DNA of 6,225 nucleotides from Bacteroidales bacterium (GTDB lineage: Bacteria; Bacteroidota; Bacteroidia; Bacteroidales; Dysgonomonadaceae): assembly GCA_012518155.1 (NCBI GenBank), contig JAAYTC010000154.1, positions 1-6,225 on the forward strand, read 5' to 3'. This document shows, one piece after another, positions 1 through 5,371 of the stretch. The notes beneath the pieces were generated by a model. The model had not been told where the DNA came from, did not search any database, and saw only the letters and a program-made list of their open reading frames with translations. Positions within the stretch are counted from its first letter, which is position 1. The number at the start of each line of letters is the position of its first letter. A program made the position numbers and the translations under genes.

Positions 1-489
1 GCGGTTATGTTTGCAATCCCGGCAGGAGCGGTGATCTGGCTGATCTCCAATATTAACATTTCCGACCAGAGTGTTGCAATCTGGCTTATCAATGGACTCG
101 ATCCTTTGGGCATCCTGATCGGGCTCAATGGCGTGATCTTACTGGCTTACGTGATAGCCATCCCCGCTAACGAAATTGTGATTCCCACGATCATGATGCT
201 CACGGCCCTCGTGGTAGGAGACGCGACGATAGGTTACGGGGCAGGTGTTATGTTCGAAGGGTCCACGAACGAAATCGCGACCCTGCTCCGCATGGGAGGA
301 TGGACCACGCTCACGGGGGTAAACTTGATGCTTTTCAGCTTGTTGCATAACCCGTGCAGTACTACTATTTACACCATTTACAAGGAAACGGGAAGCGCGA
401 AATGGACCACCGTGGCTACACTCCTTCCCTTGCTCTACGGGTTTATGGTCTGTTTCTTGGTGACTACCGGTTGGAACTTATTTAATTGA
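1..489 (+). CDS. feoB: FeoB ferrous iron transporter, C-terminal fragment (5' end outside window)
   Basis: This is the last 162 residues of FeoB, the inner-membrane permease that imports Fe(II) (some paralogues import Mn) under control of an N-terminal G domain. The reading frame is open from base 1, so the gene starts upstream; FeoB proteins are usually about 700-800 residues, so roughly the last fifth is present. Visible features are a hydrophobic helix beginning near the window edge (PAGAVIWLISN), the conserved LDPLG...GLNGVILLAY...PANEIVIP block of the second Gate-type region, the HNPCSTTIYTIYKETGS segment with the conserved Pro-Cys before the last helix, and a terminal hydrophobic helix (LLPLLYGFMVCFLVTTGW). 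The G domain and FeoA are not in view. Only 42 bp separate it from the downstream DtxR-family gene on the same strand, and no terminator is seen between them, so read-through is possible. Whether the substrate is Fe or Mn cannot be decided from this fragment. Confidence 0.93.
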   Translation, partial: AVMFAIPAGAVIWLISNINISDQSVAIWLINGLDPLGILIGLNGVILLAYVIAIPANEIVIPTIMMLTALVVGDATIGYGAGVMFEGSTNEIATLLRMGGWTTLTGVNLMLFSLLHNPCSTTIYTIYKETGSAKWTTVATLLPLLYGFMVCFLVTTGWNLFN

Positions 490-490
490 A

Positions 491-513
491 TTAGGTGTGC
501 CCATTACACAACT
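491..513 (+). promoter_or_regulatory. candidate DtxR/MntR-type operator (imperfect inverted repeat)
   Basis: Arms AGGTGTG (493-499) and CACAACT (507-513) are complementary at 6 of 7 positions around a 7-bp spacer. The left half, TTAGGTGTGCC from 491, resembles the left half of the classical DtxR box (TTAGGTTAGCC), differing at two positions. The right half fits that box poorly. It lies in the gap just before the DtxR-family gene and upstream of a -7 element at 520-527, overlapping where a -33 element would sit, so it could mediate autorepression. That function is inferred; the repeat itself is seen. Confidence 0.35.
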
Positions 514-527
514 TTACGCTAAGTTTG
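496..527 (+). promoter_or_regulatory. candidate Bacteroidetes promoter for the DtxR-family gene
   Basis: TAAGTTTG (520-527) is an exact match to the Bacteroidetes -7 consensus TAnnTTTG. Twenty bases upstream, TGTG (496-499) is a weak match to the -33 TTTG. The element ends only 4 bases before the ATG at 532, so a transcript from it would start at or next to the start codon and be leaderless or nearly so. The gene may also be reached by read-through from feoB. Confidence 0.45.
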
Positions 528-531
528 CAAT

Positions 532-1188
532 ATGAACTCTCAAACGGAAGAAAATTATCTTAAAGCTCTTTTTTACTTATCTCGCCATAAGGAGGAGGTG
601 AACGTTCGGGAACTTTCCGAGCGACTAGAAATTAAAATGCCCACCGTCACGAGCATGATGAAAAAACTGGCTGCTAAAGATCTCGTCCATTACGAGAGCT
701 ACAAGCCCGTGCGATTAACGGATGCAGGTAAAAAGACCGCCTCGCAGATTATCCGGAAACACCGCCTTACCGAAACGTTTCTGGTGAACAAAATGGGATT
801 TGGCTGGGAAGAGGTGGACGAAATCGCGGAACAACTTGAGCATGTTCACTCGCCGAAGTTCTTCGAGAAAATGGACGAACTGTTGGGTTACCCAGTATTA
901 GACCCCCATGGGTCACCCATTCCCGATAAAAAAGGGAATATAAAGACAGGGAGATATAAAAAAATAACCGAATTCAATCCCGGCGATGTGATAGAGTTGA
1001 CGGCGGTTTTAGACACGTCGCACGAGTTTCTTTCGTTTCTCAACAACAAGGAACTCTCTTTAGGGATAAACATCGAAATAATCCACGTGGAGTCATTCGA
1101 TAATTCGGTGATTGTTCGTTACACGGGACATCCGAGAGAGTTGCTCAGTGAGGCTATCAGCCAAAAACTATTAGCTGAAAAAAGGTAA
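532..1188 (+). CDS. DtxR/MntR-family metal-dependent transcriptional repressor
   Basis: This 218-residue protein is a cytoplasmic regulator that binds Fe(II) or Mn(II) as corepressor and represses metal-uptake genes. A winged helix-turn-helix fills about residues 5-65 (VRELSERLEIKMPTVTSMMKKL is the recognition region). A metal-binding and dimerisation domain follows at about 66-135, with RKHRLTE (75-81), EQLEHV (100-105) and the family signature DPHGSPIP (124-131). The C-terminal part, about 145-215, has the GDVIEL start of a FeoA/SH3-like domain. Likely ligands are His77, Glu81, Glu100, Glu103 and His104. Glu100 corresponds to MntR Glu99 rather than DtxR Cys102, while His77 and Glu81 are shared with DtxR His79 and Glu83. 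Asn8 replaces the usual Asp (MntR) or Met (DtxR). The start is firm: the frame has a stop (TAA, 520-522) just upstream, and the family-typical TEENYLKAL begins at residue 5. It follows feoB by 42 bp, which suggests control of that transporter and of itself. Fe versus Mn specificity is not resolved. Confidence 0.93.
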   Translation: MNSQTEENYLKALFYLSRHKEEVNVRELSERLEIKMPTVTSMMKKLAAKDLVHYESYKPVRLTDAGKKTASQIIRKHRLTETFLVNKMGFGWEEVDEIAEQLEHVHSPKFFEKMDELLGYPVLDPHGSPIPDKKGNIKTGRYKKITEFNPGDVIELTAVLDTSHEFLSFLNNKELSLGINIEIIHVESFDNSVIVRYTGHPRELLSEAISQKLLAEKR

Positions 1189-1191
1189 CCA

Positions 1192-1217
1192 AAAAAGCTG
1201 CCCTTGAGCAGCTTTTT
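1192..1217. terminator. bidirectional intrinsic terminator
   Basis: A perfect 10-bp stem pairs 1192-1201 with 1208-1217 (core AGCTGC/GCAGCT) around a 6-base loop. The A-run on the left and T-run on the right give a U-tract in either direction. It starts 4 bases after the stop of the DtxR-family gene and lies 30 bases beyond the stop of the convergent oxidoreductase gene, so it probably ends both transcripts. Confidence 0.87.
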
Positions 1218-1246
1218 CTGTTATTAATCAATCAACCGGCCCGAGA

Positions 1247-2569
1247 TTAACCCAACGGATACCCCTCGGCATAGGTTTTGTTGAACAAGCGATTGTTCTC
1301 TGCCTCCGGATCATCCACGAATTTTTCGGCCGTTGGATCCCATTTAATAGGGCGTCCCAAATCATAGGCAATGTTCCCTAAAGTACAAACCGTACAAGAA
1401 CGATGTCCTATTTCCACGGGAACTACCGGATCGGTGTTGTTCCGTAACGACTCAATAAAGTTTTCCAGATGCGGAATCTTGGTTTCATACGCTCCTTCTG
1501 TTTCTTCAATCACCGGCGGGTATAAACTTTCGTCGGATGCCTCGTAGTGCCCTCTCGACACTTCAATCCATCCTTTATCACCCCAGAATTTCACACCCTT
1601 CGTCTGTTGTTCGTTGAATGGTTCCTCTGTCATCACCACCCCGTCGGCGTACTTATAGGTTAAGAATTTCGTATCTTCATACCCTGCCGGGATAATTTCC
1701 ACGGGGCCACTTTCATCCATACCAAGTCCCCATTGAGCGATATCAAACATGTGCGCCCCCCAGTCGGTAGTGAACCCACCGCCAAGCTCCTTATACCAGC
1801 GCCAGGCACCCCATATTTTCTCATTTTCCTCGGGATCAAGTGAAATGGGAGGATTTAACTCTGAATTGTAATGCACGTACTGCGACGGTCCTAACCACAT
1901 GGGCCAGTTCAGGTCAGCCGGTACGGGCTCTTCCGGCAAATCGTATGGCGTAGGAGGAGCTCCCACGTACGCGTTTACTCGTTCGATTTTACCCAGTTTT
2001 CCATCCTGTACCATTTTCACGGCGTGTTGAAAATTGGCATCGGAACGCTGTTGGCTACCTACTCCCAAGATAACACCATTGTCGCGCACTGCCTTAGTAA
2101 GCAATTGACCCTCCTTGATAGTGAAAGTCAGCGGCTTCTCGAGATACACGTTTTTCTTTGCCTTGCAAGCATCAATCGCCATGTGCGCGTGCCAGTGATC
2201 GGGCGTGGCTATTACCACGGCATCGATATCTGCGCGAGCGATTAACTCTTTATAGTCTTCATAGACCTCCACGGTTACCTCTTGCTCAATGTTGGCATAG
2301 TGATTATTTACTCGCTTTAAAAAACGTTCCCGTTTAATGCCGTACACATCACTACCGGCCACCACTTCCACACCCGGGATACCGATATACCCGTTAAGCA
2401 GGTACATTGCTTGTCTACCTAGACCAATAAAACCAAGGCGAATGATGCCATCATCTCCGCTGCTTTTAGCTTGAGTGCACGATGTGATGAAGCGTGGAAA
2501 AAAAGCTGCTCCCACTGCACCAACTGCAGCTGTTTTAATAAATTTTCTTCTTGTAAATTGATTACTCAT
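1247..2569 (-). CDS. Tat-exported Gfo/Idh/MocA-family oxidoreductase, putative lipoprotein
   Basis: This 440-residue NAD(P)-dependent dehydrogenase belongs to the Gfo/Idh/MocA family, which acts on sugars and polyols. The N-terminus carries a twin-arginine motif (TRRKFIK, 6-12), a hydrophobic stretch rich in Ala/Gly, and a lipobox-like ITSC ending at Cys31, so a folded, cofactor-loaded enzyme is probably exported and perhaps lipid-anchored. The Rossmann start GFIGLGRQ (46-53), TPDHWH (122-127), the conserved EKP (144-146) carrying the likely catalytic lysine, and TDWGAHMFD (268-276) are all present. The C-terminal domain and overall length are typical of the exported Bacteroidetes clade, so the gene looks intact. 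Members of this broad group include glycoside 3-oxidoreductases and NAD-dependent GH109 glycosidases; the substrate here cannot be told. It lies 108 bp downstream of the Crp/Fnr gene on the same strand and converges on the DtxR-family gene. No carbohydrate genes are nearby, so a role in the flanking metal or NO biology is not supported. Confidence 0.92.
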   Translation of the reverse strand: MSNQFTRRKFIKTAAVGAVGAAFFPRFITSCTQAKSSGDDGIIRLGFIGLGRQAMYLLNGYIGIPGVEVVAGSDVYGIKRERFLKRVNNHYANIEQEVTVEVYEDYKELIARADIDAVVIATPDHWHAHMAIDACKAKKNVYLEKPLTFTIKEGQLLTKAVRDNGVILGVGSQQRSDANFQHAVKMVQDGKLGKIERVNAYVGAPPTPYDLPEEPVPADLNWPMWLGPSQYVHYNSELNPPISLDPEENEKIWGAWRWYKELGGGFTTDWGAHMFDIAQWGLGMDESGPVEIIPAGYEDTKFLTYKYADGVVMTEEPFNEQQTKGVKFWGDKGWIEVSRGHYEASDESLYPPVIEETEGAYETKIPHLENFIESLRNNTDPVVPVEIGHRSCTVCTLGNIAYDLGRPIKWDPTAEKFVDDPEAENNRLFNKTYAEGYPLG

Positions 2570-2573
2570 GACT

Positions 2574-2586
2574 TTAGATTATCTAA
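2574..2586 (-). repeat. short palindrome just upstream of the oxidoreductase start
   Basis: TTAGATTATCTAA is a perfect 6-1-6 palindrome located 5-17 bases upstream of the oxidoreductase ATG, where a ribosome binding site would lie. It may be an operator or a weak leader hairpin. The region is AT-rich, so chance is a real possibility. Confidence 0.3.
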
Positions 2587-2677
2587 TAAAATGACAATAT
2601 TCTAATTTTTATGTAAAAGTATTCATTTATTATCAATTATCCCCCTTTTCGTTGAAAAAAGTAGCTAAAATACAATA

Positions 2678-3343
2678 TTATATCCACTCTTCTAATTTTT
2701 TCCGATCCAAAACTTTCAATTCCTTTTTATATAAAGATATAATTCCTTCCCGTATCATCTCTCCCAACGTGCGCGCCAAAGAGGGACGTTGCACCCCAAA
2801 ATACTCTGCCAATTGCGTTTGGGTGCGCTTAAGCATGAACGAGTCCTTCTCCGAAGTCGTATTTTCTAATATGTAAAGTGATAATTTCCCCTTGATACTC
2901 TTGATGGACATCATTTGTACTTTTTTTGAGAGGAAAACCGTCATGTTTGAATTCACTTTCATGAAGTTGGTCATCAATATCTCGTTCCCCATCATTTCTT
3001 TGAGCCACAACGATTTTGGAATAATATAAAAAAGACTATTTTCTGCTGTTATTACATCTACCGGATAACGATTTTCGGATGCGACCAAAAACGCGGGAGC
3101 CAAGGGCCTTACCGGTTCAATAAATTCTATCTCCAATATATTACCCTCTTTGGTGACCATTTCGGTTCGCACCAATCCCTCCATCAGTAGAAATAACGAG
3201 TGGATGGTATCCCCTTGGCGCACCACGTGACTGCCCTTATCCACCGTTCGTGTTTCCACGACACAGCGTTCTAGGATTTCATTGATATCCTTTTCGGATA
3301 GATGAAAGAAAAGCGGACAAGAAGTAACGCTGCTATCGGACAT
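2678..3343 (-). CDS. hcpR: Crp/Fnr-family transcriptional regulator, probable HcpR
   Basis: This 221-residue regulator has an N-terminal cyclic-nucleotide-binding-like sensor fold (about 15-125: GSHVVRQGDTIHSLFLLMEGLVRT), a long dimerisation helix (about 120-145) and a C-terminal Crp-type helix-turn-helix (about 173-203: TQTQLAEYFGVQRPSLARTLGEMIREGII). It has only two cysteines (Cys9, Cys27), so it lacks the four-cysteine iron-sulfur cluster of Fnr. The Crp-type cAMP-binding signature (GE...RSA) is not evident either. It is divergent from hcp. In anaerobes including Porphyromonas and Desulfovibrio, a Crp/Fnr protein of this type, HcpR, controls hcp in response to NO, with heme as the reported sensor in Porphyromonas. 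That arrangement, and Crp/Fnr-type palindromes before hcp and the cupin gene, support the name, although binding is inferred. The downstream oxidoreductase gene is on the same strand after 108 bp and could be read through. Confidence 0.85.
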   Translation of the reverse strand: MSDSSVTSCPLFFHLSEKDINEILERCVVETRTVDKGSHVVRQGDTIHSLFLLMEGLVRTEMVTKEGNILEIEFIEPVRPLAPAFLVASENRYPVDVITAENSLFYIIPKSLWLKEMMGNEILMTNFMKVNSNMTVFLSKKVQMMSIKSIKGKLSLYILENTTSEKDSFMLKRTQTQLAEYFGVQRPSLARTLGEMIREGIISLYKKELKVLDRKKLEEWI

Positions 3344-3350
3344 ATCGAAT

Positions 3351-3365
3351 TCAGTTGTTTACTGA
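3351..3365 (-). promoter_or_regulatory. inverted repeat over the predicted hcpR transcription start
   Basis: TCAGT (3351-3355) and ACTGA (3361-3365) form a perfect 5-5-5 inverted repeat directly adjoining the hcpR -7 element and covering the predicted start site. A site there would suit a repressor, perhaps autoregulation. Its sequence differs from the TGTAAC palindromes, so HcpR binding is not implied. With 5-bp arms it may be chance. Confidence 0.25.
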
Positions 3366-3373
3366 CAAAAATA
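3366..3373 (-). promoter_or_regulatory. candidate -7 promoter element for hcpR
   Basis: On the minus strand this reads TATTTTTG, an exact TAnnTTTG match, and predicts transcription starting near 3361 with a leader of about 18 bases before the ATG at 3343. No convincing -33 element is visible, and no TGTAAC-type palindrome occurs at the spacing seen for hcp. Confidence 0.5.
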
Positions 3374-3474
3374 GCTCTTTTTTTCGAGACATGATGGAGA
3401 AAACGCAGGGTAAAACGGCAAAAGAAAACAATAGACGTATGCACGGTGGCCGATACTTTGAATAAAAACGCTTG

Positions 3475-3486
3475 AGGAGGACTCCT
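3475..3486. repeat. short palindrome in the hcpR-hcp intergenic region
   Basis: AGGAGGACTCCT has perfect 5-bp arms around a 2-bp centre and lies about 39 bp upstream of the main hcp operator, centre to centre. It contains AGGAGG, but no gene start follows at ribosome-binding distance. The rest of the 233-bp interval 3344-3576 holds no gene. Confidence 0.25.
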
Positions 3487-3511
3487 TTAATGTAAGTTAA
3501 TAAGATCTGCT

Positions 3512-3527
3512 TGTAACCGTGGTTACA
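3512..3527 (+). promoter_or_regulatory. probable HcpR (Crp/Fnr-type) operator upstream of hcp
   Basis: TGTAACCGTGGTTACA has perfectly complementary 7-bp arms around a 2-bp centre, the size and symmetry of a Crp/Fnr dimer site. It begins 37 bp before the TAATTTTG -7 element of hcp, placing its centre near -41.5, the class II activator position. The same palindrome type at the same spacing occurs before the cupin gene. The site is seen; HcpR as the binder is inferred from the divergent regulator gene. Confidence 0.7.
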
Positions 3528-3548
3528 TCTTTTCCAAGCCCAGGTAGC

Positions 3549-3556
3549 TAATTTTG
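3549..3556 (+). promoter_or_regulatory. -7 promoter element of hcp
   Basis: TAATTTTG matches the Bacteroidetes TAnnTTTG element exactly. Transcription would begin near 3561, giving a leader of about 16 bases before the ATG at 3577. The -33 region holds no TTTG-like element at the usual distance, which fits a promoter that depends on an activator bound at 3512-3527. Confidence 0.65.
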
Positions 3557-3576
3557 TGATAAAAAGAAATTAAGTT

Positions 3577-5235
3577 ATGGGAAAAATGTTTTGTTATCAG
3601 TGTCAAGAAACCGCGAAAAACGAGGGATGCACCATCCAGGGTGTATGTGGAAAAACAGCCGACGTGGCCAACCTGCAAGATTTGCTGATGTTCCTCTGCA
3701 AGGGGATCTCTCACTACACCGTCCGCTTAAGGGAACTGGGCATCGAGATACCGCAAATCAACAAGTTCATCACCGACAGCCTCTTTATGACCATCACCAA
3801 CGCGAATTTCGATAAAAGTCGATTTATTACTCGTGTATTGATGGCGTACGAGATGCGGAACGCGGCCAAAGAACATTTACTCTCCGCGGGCGGAAGCCTC
3901 GAGGGCATCACCTACGACGGTGCTTTCTGGCAAGGAGACACCGAGGCCGAGATGGCCGAAAAAGCACTGGAAACAAGTGTTTTGGCAACGGAAGACGAGG
4001 ATATCCGCTCGCTCCGAGAGCTCACTACCTATGGGCTGAAAGGCATGGCAGCGTACGCGGAGCACGCCTTCAACCTGGGCTACGAGGATAACTCGATCTA
4101 CGGGTTCATGCAGCGGGCGCTGGTTGAGGTGACCGACGACTCGCTCAACGTGGAACAGCTCACCGCCCTGGTTCTCGAAACGGGCAAGTACGGCGTGGAG
4201 GTGATGGCTCTCTTGGATAAAGCCAATACCGGAAGCTACGGACACCCCGAGATCACGAAAGTGAACCTAGGTGTACGAAATAACCCCGGCATCCTCATTA
4301 GTGGACATGACATGAAAGATATGGAGGAGCTACTGAAACAGACCGAAGGCACGGGAGTGGATGTATACACTCACAGCGAGATGCTGCCAGCCAACTACTA
4401 TCCCGCCTTCAAGAAATACAGCCACTTCGTGGGTAACTACGGCAGCGCATGGTGGAACCAGATCGTGGACTTCGAGAGCTTCAATGGCCCAATCCTCTTC
4501 ACCACCAACTGCATTGTCCCACCACGAAAGGCATCCACTTATGGCGACCGTGTGTACACCACCGGAGCTTCAGGCTTCGAGGGATTCACGCACATCGAAG
4601 ACCGGGAGAATGGCCAACCCAAGGATTTTTCCGCGCTGATTGAACACGCCAAGAAGTGCGCACCTCCCACCGAGATCGAAACAGGAGAGATCGTGGGCGG
4701 GTTTGCACACAATCAGGTAATCGCTTTGGCCGACAAAATCGTGGATGCAGTAAAGAGTGGTGCGATCCGTAAATTTTTCGTGATGGGCGGGTGCGACGGC
4801 CGGGTAAAGGGGCGCAACTACTACACCGAGTTCGCGGAAAAACTGCCCATGGACACGGTAATTCTCACCGCGGGATGCGCGAAATACCGTTACAATAAAC
4901 TTCCCCTTGGCGATATTAACGGAATTCCACGGGTGCTCGATGCGGGACAGTGCAACGATAGCTACTCGCTTGTGAAGATCGCGCTGGCACTCAAAGAAGC
5001 TTTTGGGTTAGACGACCTGAACGACCTGCCCATCGTGTACAACATCGCGTGGTACGAGCAGAAAGCAGTGATCGTGCTATTGGCTTTACTCTCGCTGGGC
5101 GTGAAAAACACCCATCTGGGGCCTACCCTCCCCGCGTTCCTTTCGCCCAACGTGGTGAACGTGCTGGTCAACAAGTTCGGAATCGCGGGAATCAATAGCG
5201 TGGACGAAGATATGAAAGTGATGCTTGAGGCATAA
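3577..5235 (+). CDS. hcp: Hybrid cluster protein (hydroxylamine reductase)
   Basis: This complete 552-residue Hcp is a cytoplasmic iron-sulfur enzyme that reduces hydroxylamine to ammonia in vitro; the E. coli enzyme is reported to act as an NO reductase, so its role is nitrosative-stress defence. The N-terminal cluster motif is Cys6-x2-Cys9-x8-Cys18-x5-Cys24, the spacing of the strict-anaerobe class rather than the E. coli class. All expected ligands of the hybrid Fe-S-O cluster are present: His244, Glu268, Cys312, Cys406 (the persulfide cysteine, in GGCDGR), Cys434 (TAGCAKYRYN), Cys459 (DAGQCND) and Glu494, with Lys496 beside it. These fall at the same residue numbers as in Desulfovibrio vulgaris Hcp as I remember it, so the enzyme should be active. 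No hcr-type NADH reductase is in the window, so the electron donor lies elsewhere. The gene is divergent from hcpR, has a Crp/Fnr-type box and a -7 element upstream, and ends 137 bp before the cupin start with no obvious terminator. Confidence 0.98.
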   Translation: MGKMFCYQCQETAKNEGCTIQGVCGKTADVANLQDLLMFLCKGISHYTVRLRELGIEIPQINKFITDSLFMTITNANFDKSRFITRVLMAYEMRNAAKEHLLSAGGSLEGITYDGAFWQGDTEAEMAEKALETSVLATEDEDIRSLRELTTYGLKGMAAYAEHAFNLGYEDNSIYGFMQRALVEVTDDSLNVEQLTALVLETGKYGVEVMALLDKANTGSYGHPEITKVNLGVRNNPGILISGHDMKDMEELLKQTEGTGVDVYTHSEMLPANYYPAFKKYSHFVGNYGSAWWNQIVDFESFNGPILFTTNCIVPPRKASTYGDRVYTTGASGFEGFTHIEDRENGQPKDFSALIEHAKKCAPPTEIETGEIVGGFAHNQVIALADKIVDAVKSGAIRKFFVMGGCDGRVKGRNYYTEFAEKLPMDTVILTAGCAKYRYNKLPLGDINGIPRVLDAGQCNDSYSLVKIALALKEAFGLDDLNDLPIVYNIAWYEQKAVIVLLALLSLGVKNTHLGPTLPAFLSPNVVNVLVNKFGIAGINSVDEDMKVMLEA

Positions 5236-5245
5236 AAACCCACTT

Positions 5246-5261
5246 TGTAACTTCGATTACA
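5246..5261 (+). promoter_or_regulatory. probable second HcpR operator, upstream of the cupin-HHE genes
   Basis: TGTAACTTCGATTACA matches the hcp operator in 12 of 16 bases and in both outer half-sites (TGTAAC and TTACA), with one broken pair in the six-base arms (C against A). It begins 11 bases after the hcp stop and 37 bp before the TACTTTTG -7 element, exactly the geometry found at hcp. This predicts co-regulation of the cupin and HHE genes with hcp. Confidence 0.67.
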
Positions 5262-5282
5262 GTTTATATTGAATCTAAATAG

Positions 5283-5290
5283 TACTTTTG
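5283..5290 (+). promoter_or_regulatory. -7 promoter element of the cupin-HHE operon
   Basis: TACTTTTG is an exact TAnnTTTG match and predicts transcription from about 5295, leaving a leader of about 77 bases before the cupin ATG at 5372. No standard -33 element stands at the usual spacing, as at hcp, which suits activator dependence. I see no riboswitch-like or strong hairpin structure in the leader. Confidence 0.63.
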
Positions 5291-5371
5291 CTAATAAGTA
5301 GGCCATCCGAACGAAGTCAACTATCCTTGAACGATCGCGTGGCAAACATTCATTTTTTAAATGGTAAGATT

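Noticed and set aside
2552..2566. TGTAA-n5-TTACT, resembling the HcpR box, at the oxidoreductase start
   Set aside because: The half-site spacing is one base short, the right arm is mismatched, and the bases encode the conserved Tat signal start inside the gene, so chance is the simpler explanation.
2614..2621. Minus-strand TACTTTTA as a -7 promoter element for the oxidoreductase gene
   Set aside because: The last base departs from TAnnTTTG and there is no -33 element at the proper distance. In this AT-rich spacer such near-matches are expected by chance.
2652..2876. Plus-strand 74-codon ORF over the 3' end of hcpR
   Set aside because: It lies opposite the helix-turn-helix coding region of hcpR and resembles no family.
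3877..4245. Antisense 122-codon ORF inside hcp
   Set aside because: It lies wholly opposite the clearly conserved hcp frame, has no recognisable domain and no promoter element.
4962..5345. Antisense 127-codon ORF overlapping the hcp end and the cupin promoter
   Set aside because: It is a shadow of hcp codons, has no family resemblance, and crosses a well-supported promoter and operator.
5288..5371. 28-codon upstream extension of the cupin gene from a TTG start
   Set aside because: The TTG lies inside the exact -7 element TACTTTTG, so it would be upstream of the transcript start. The extension has no cupin-like sequence, and the ATG at 5372 gives a normal small-cupin N-terminus.
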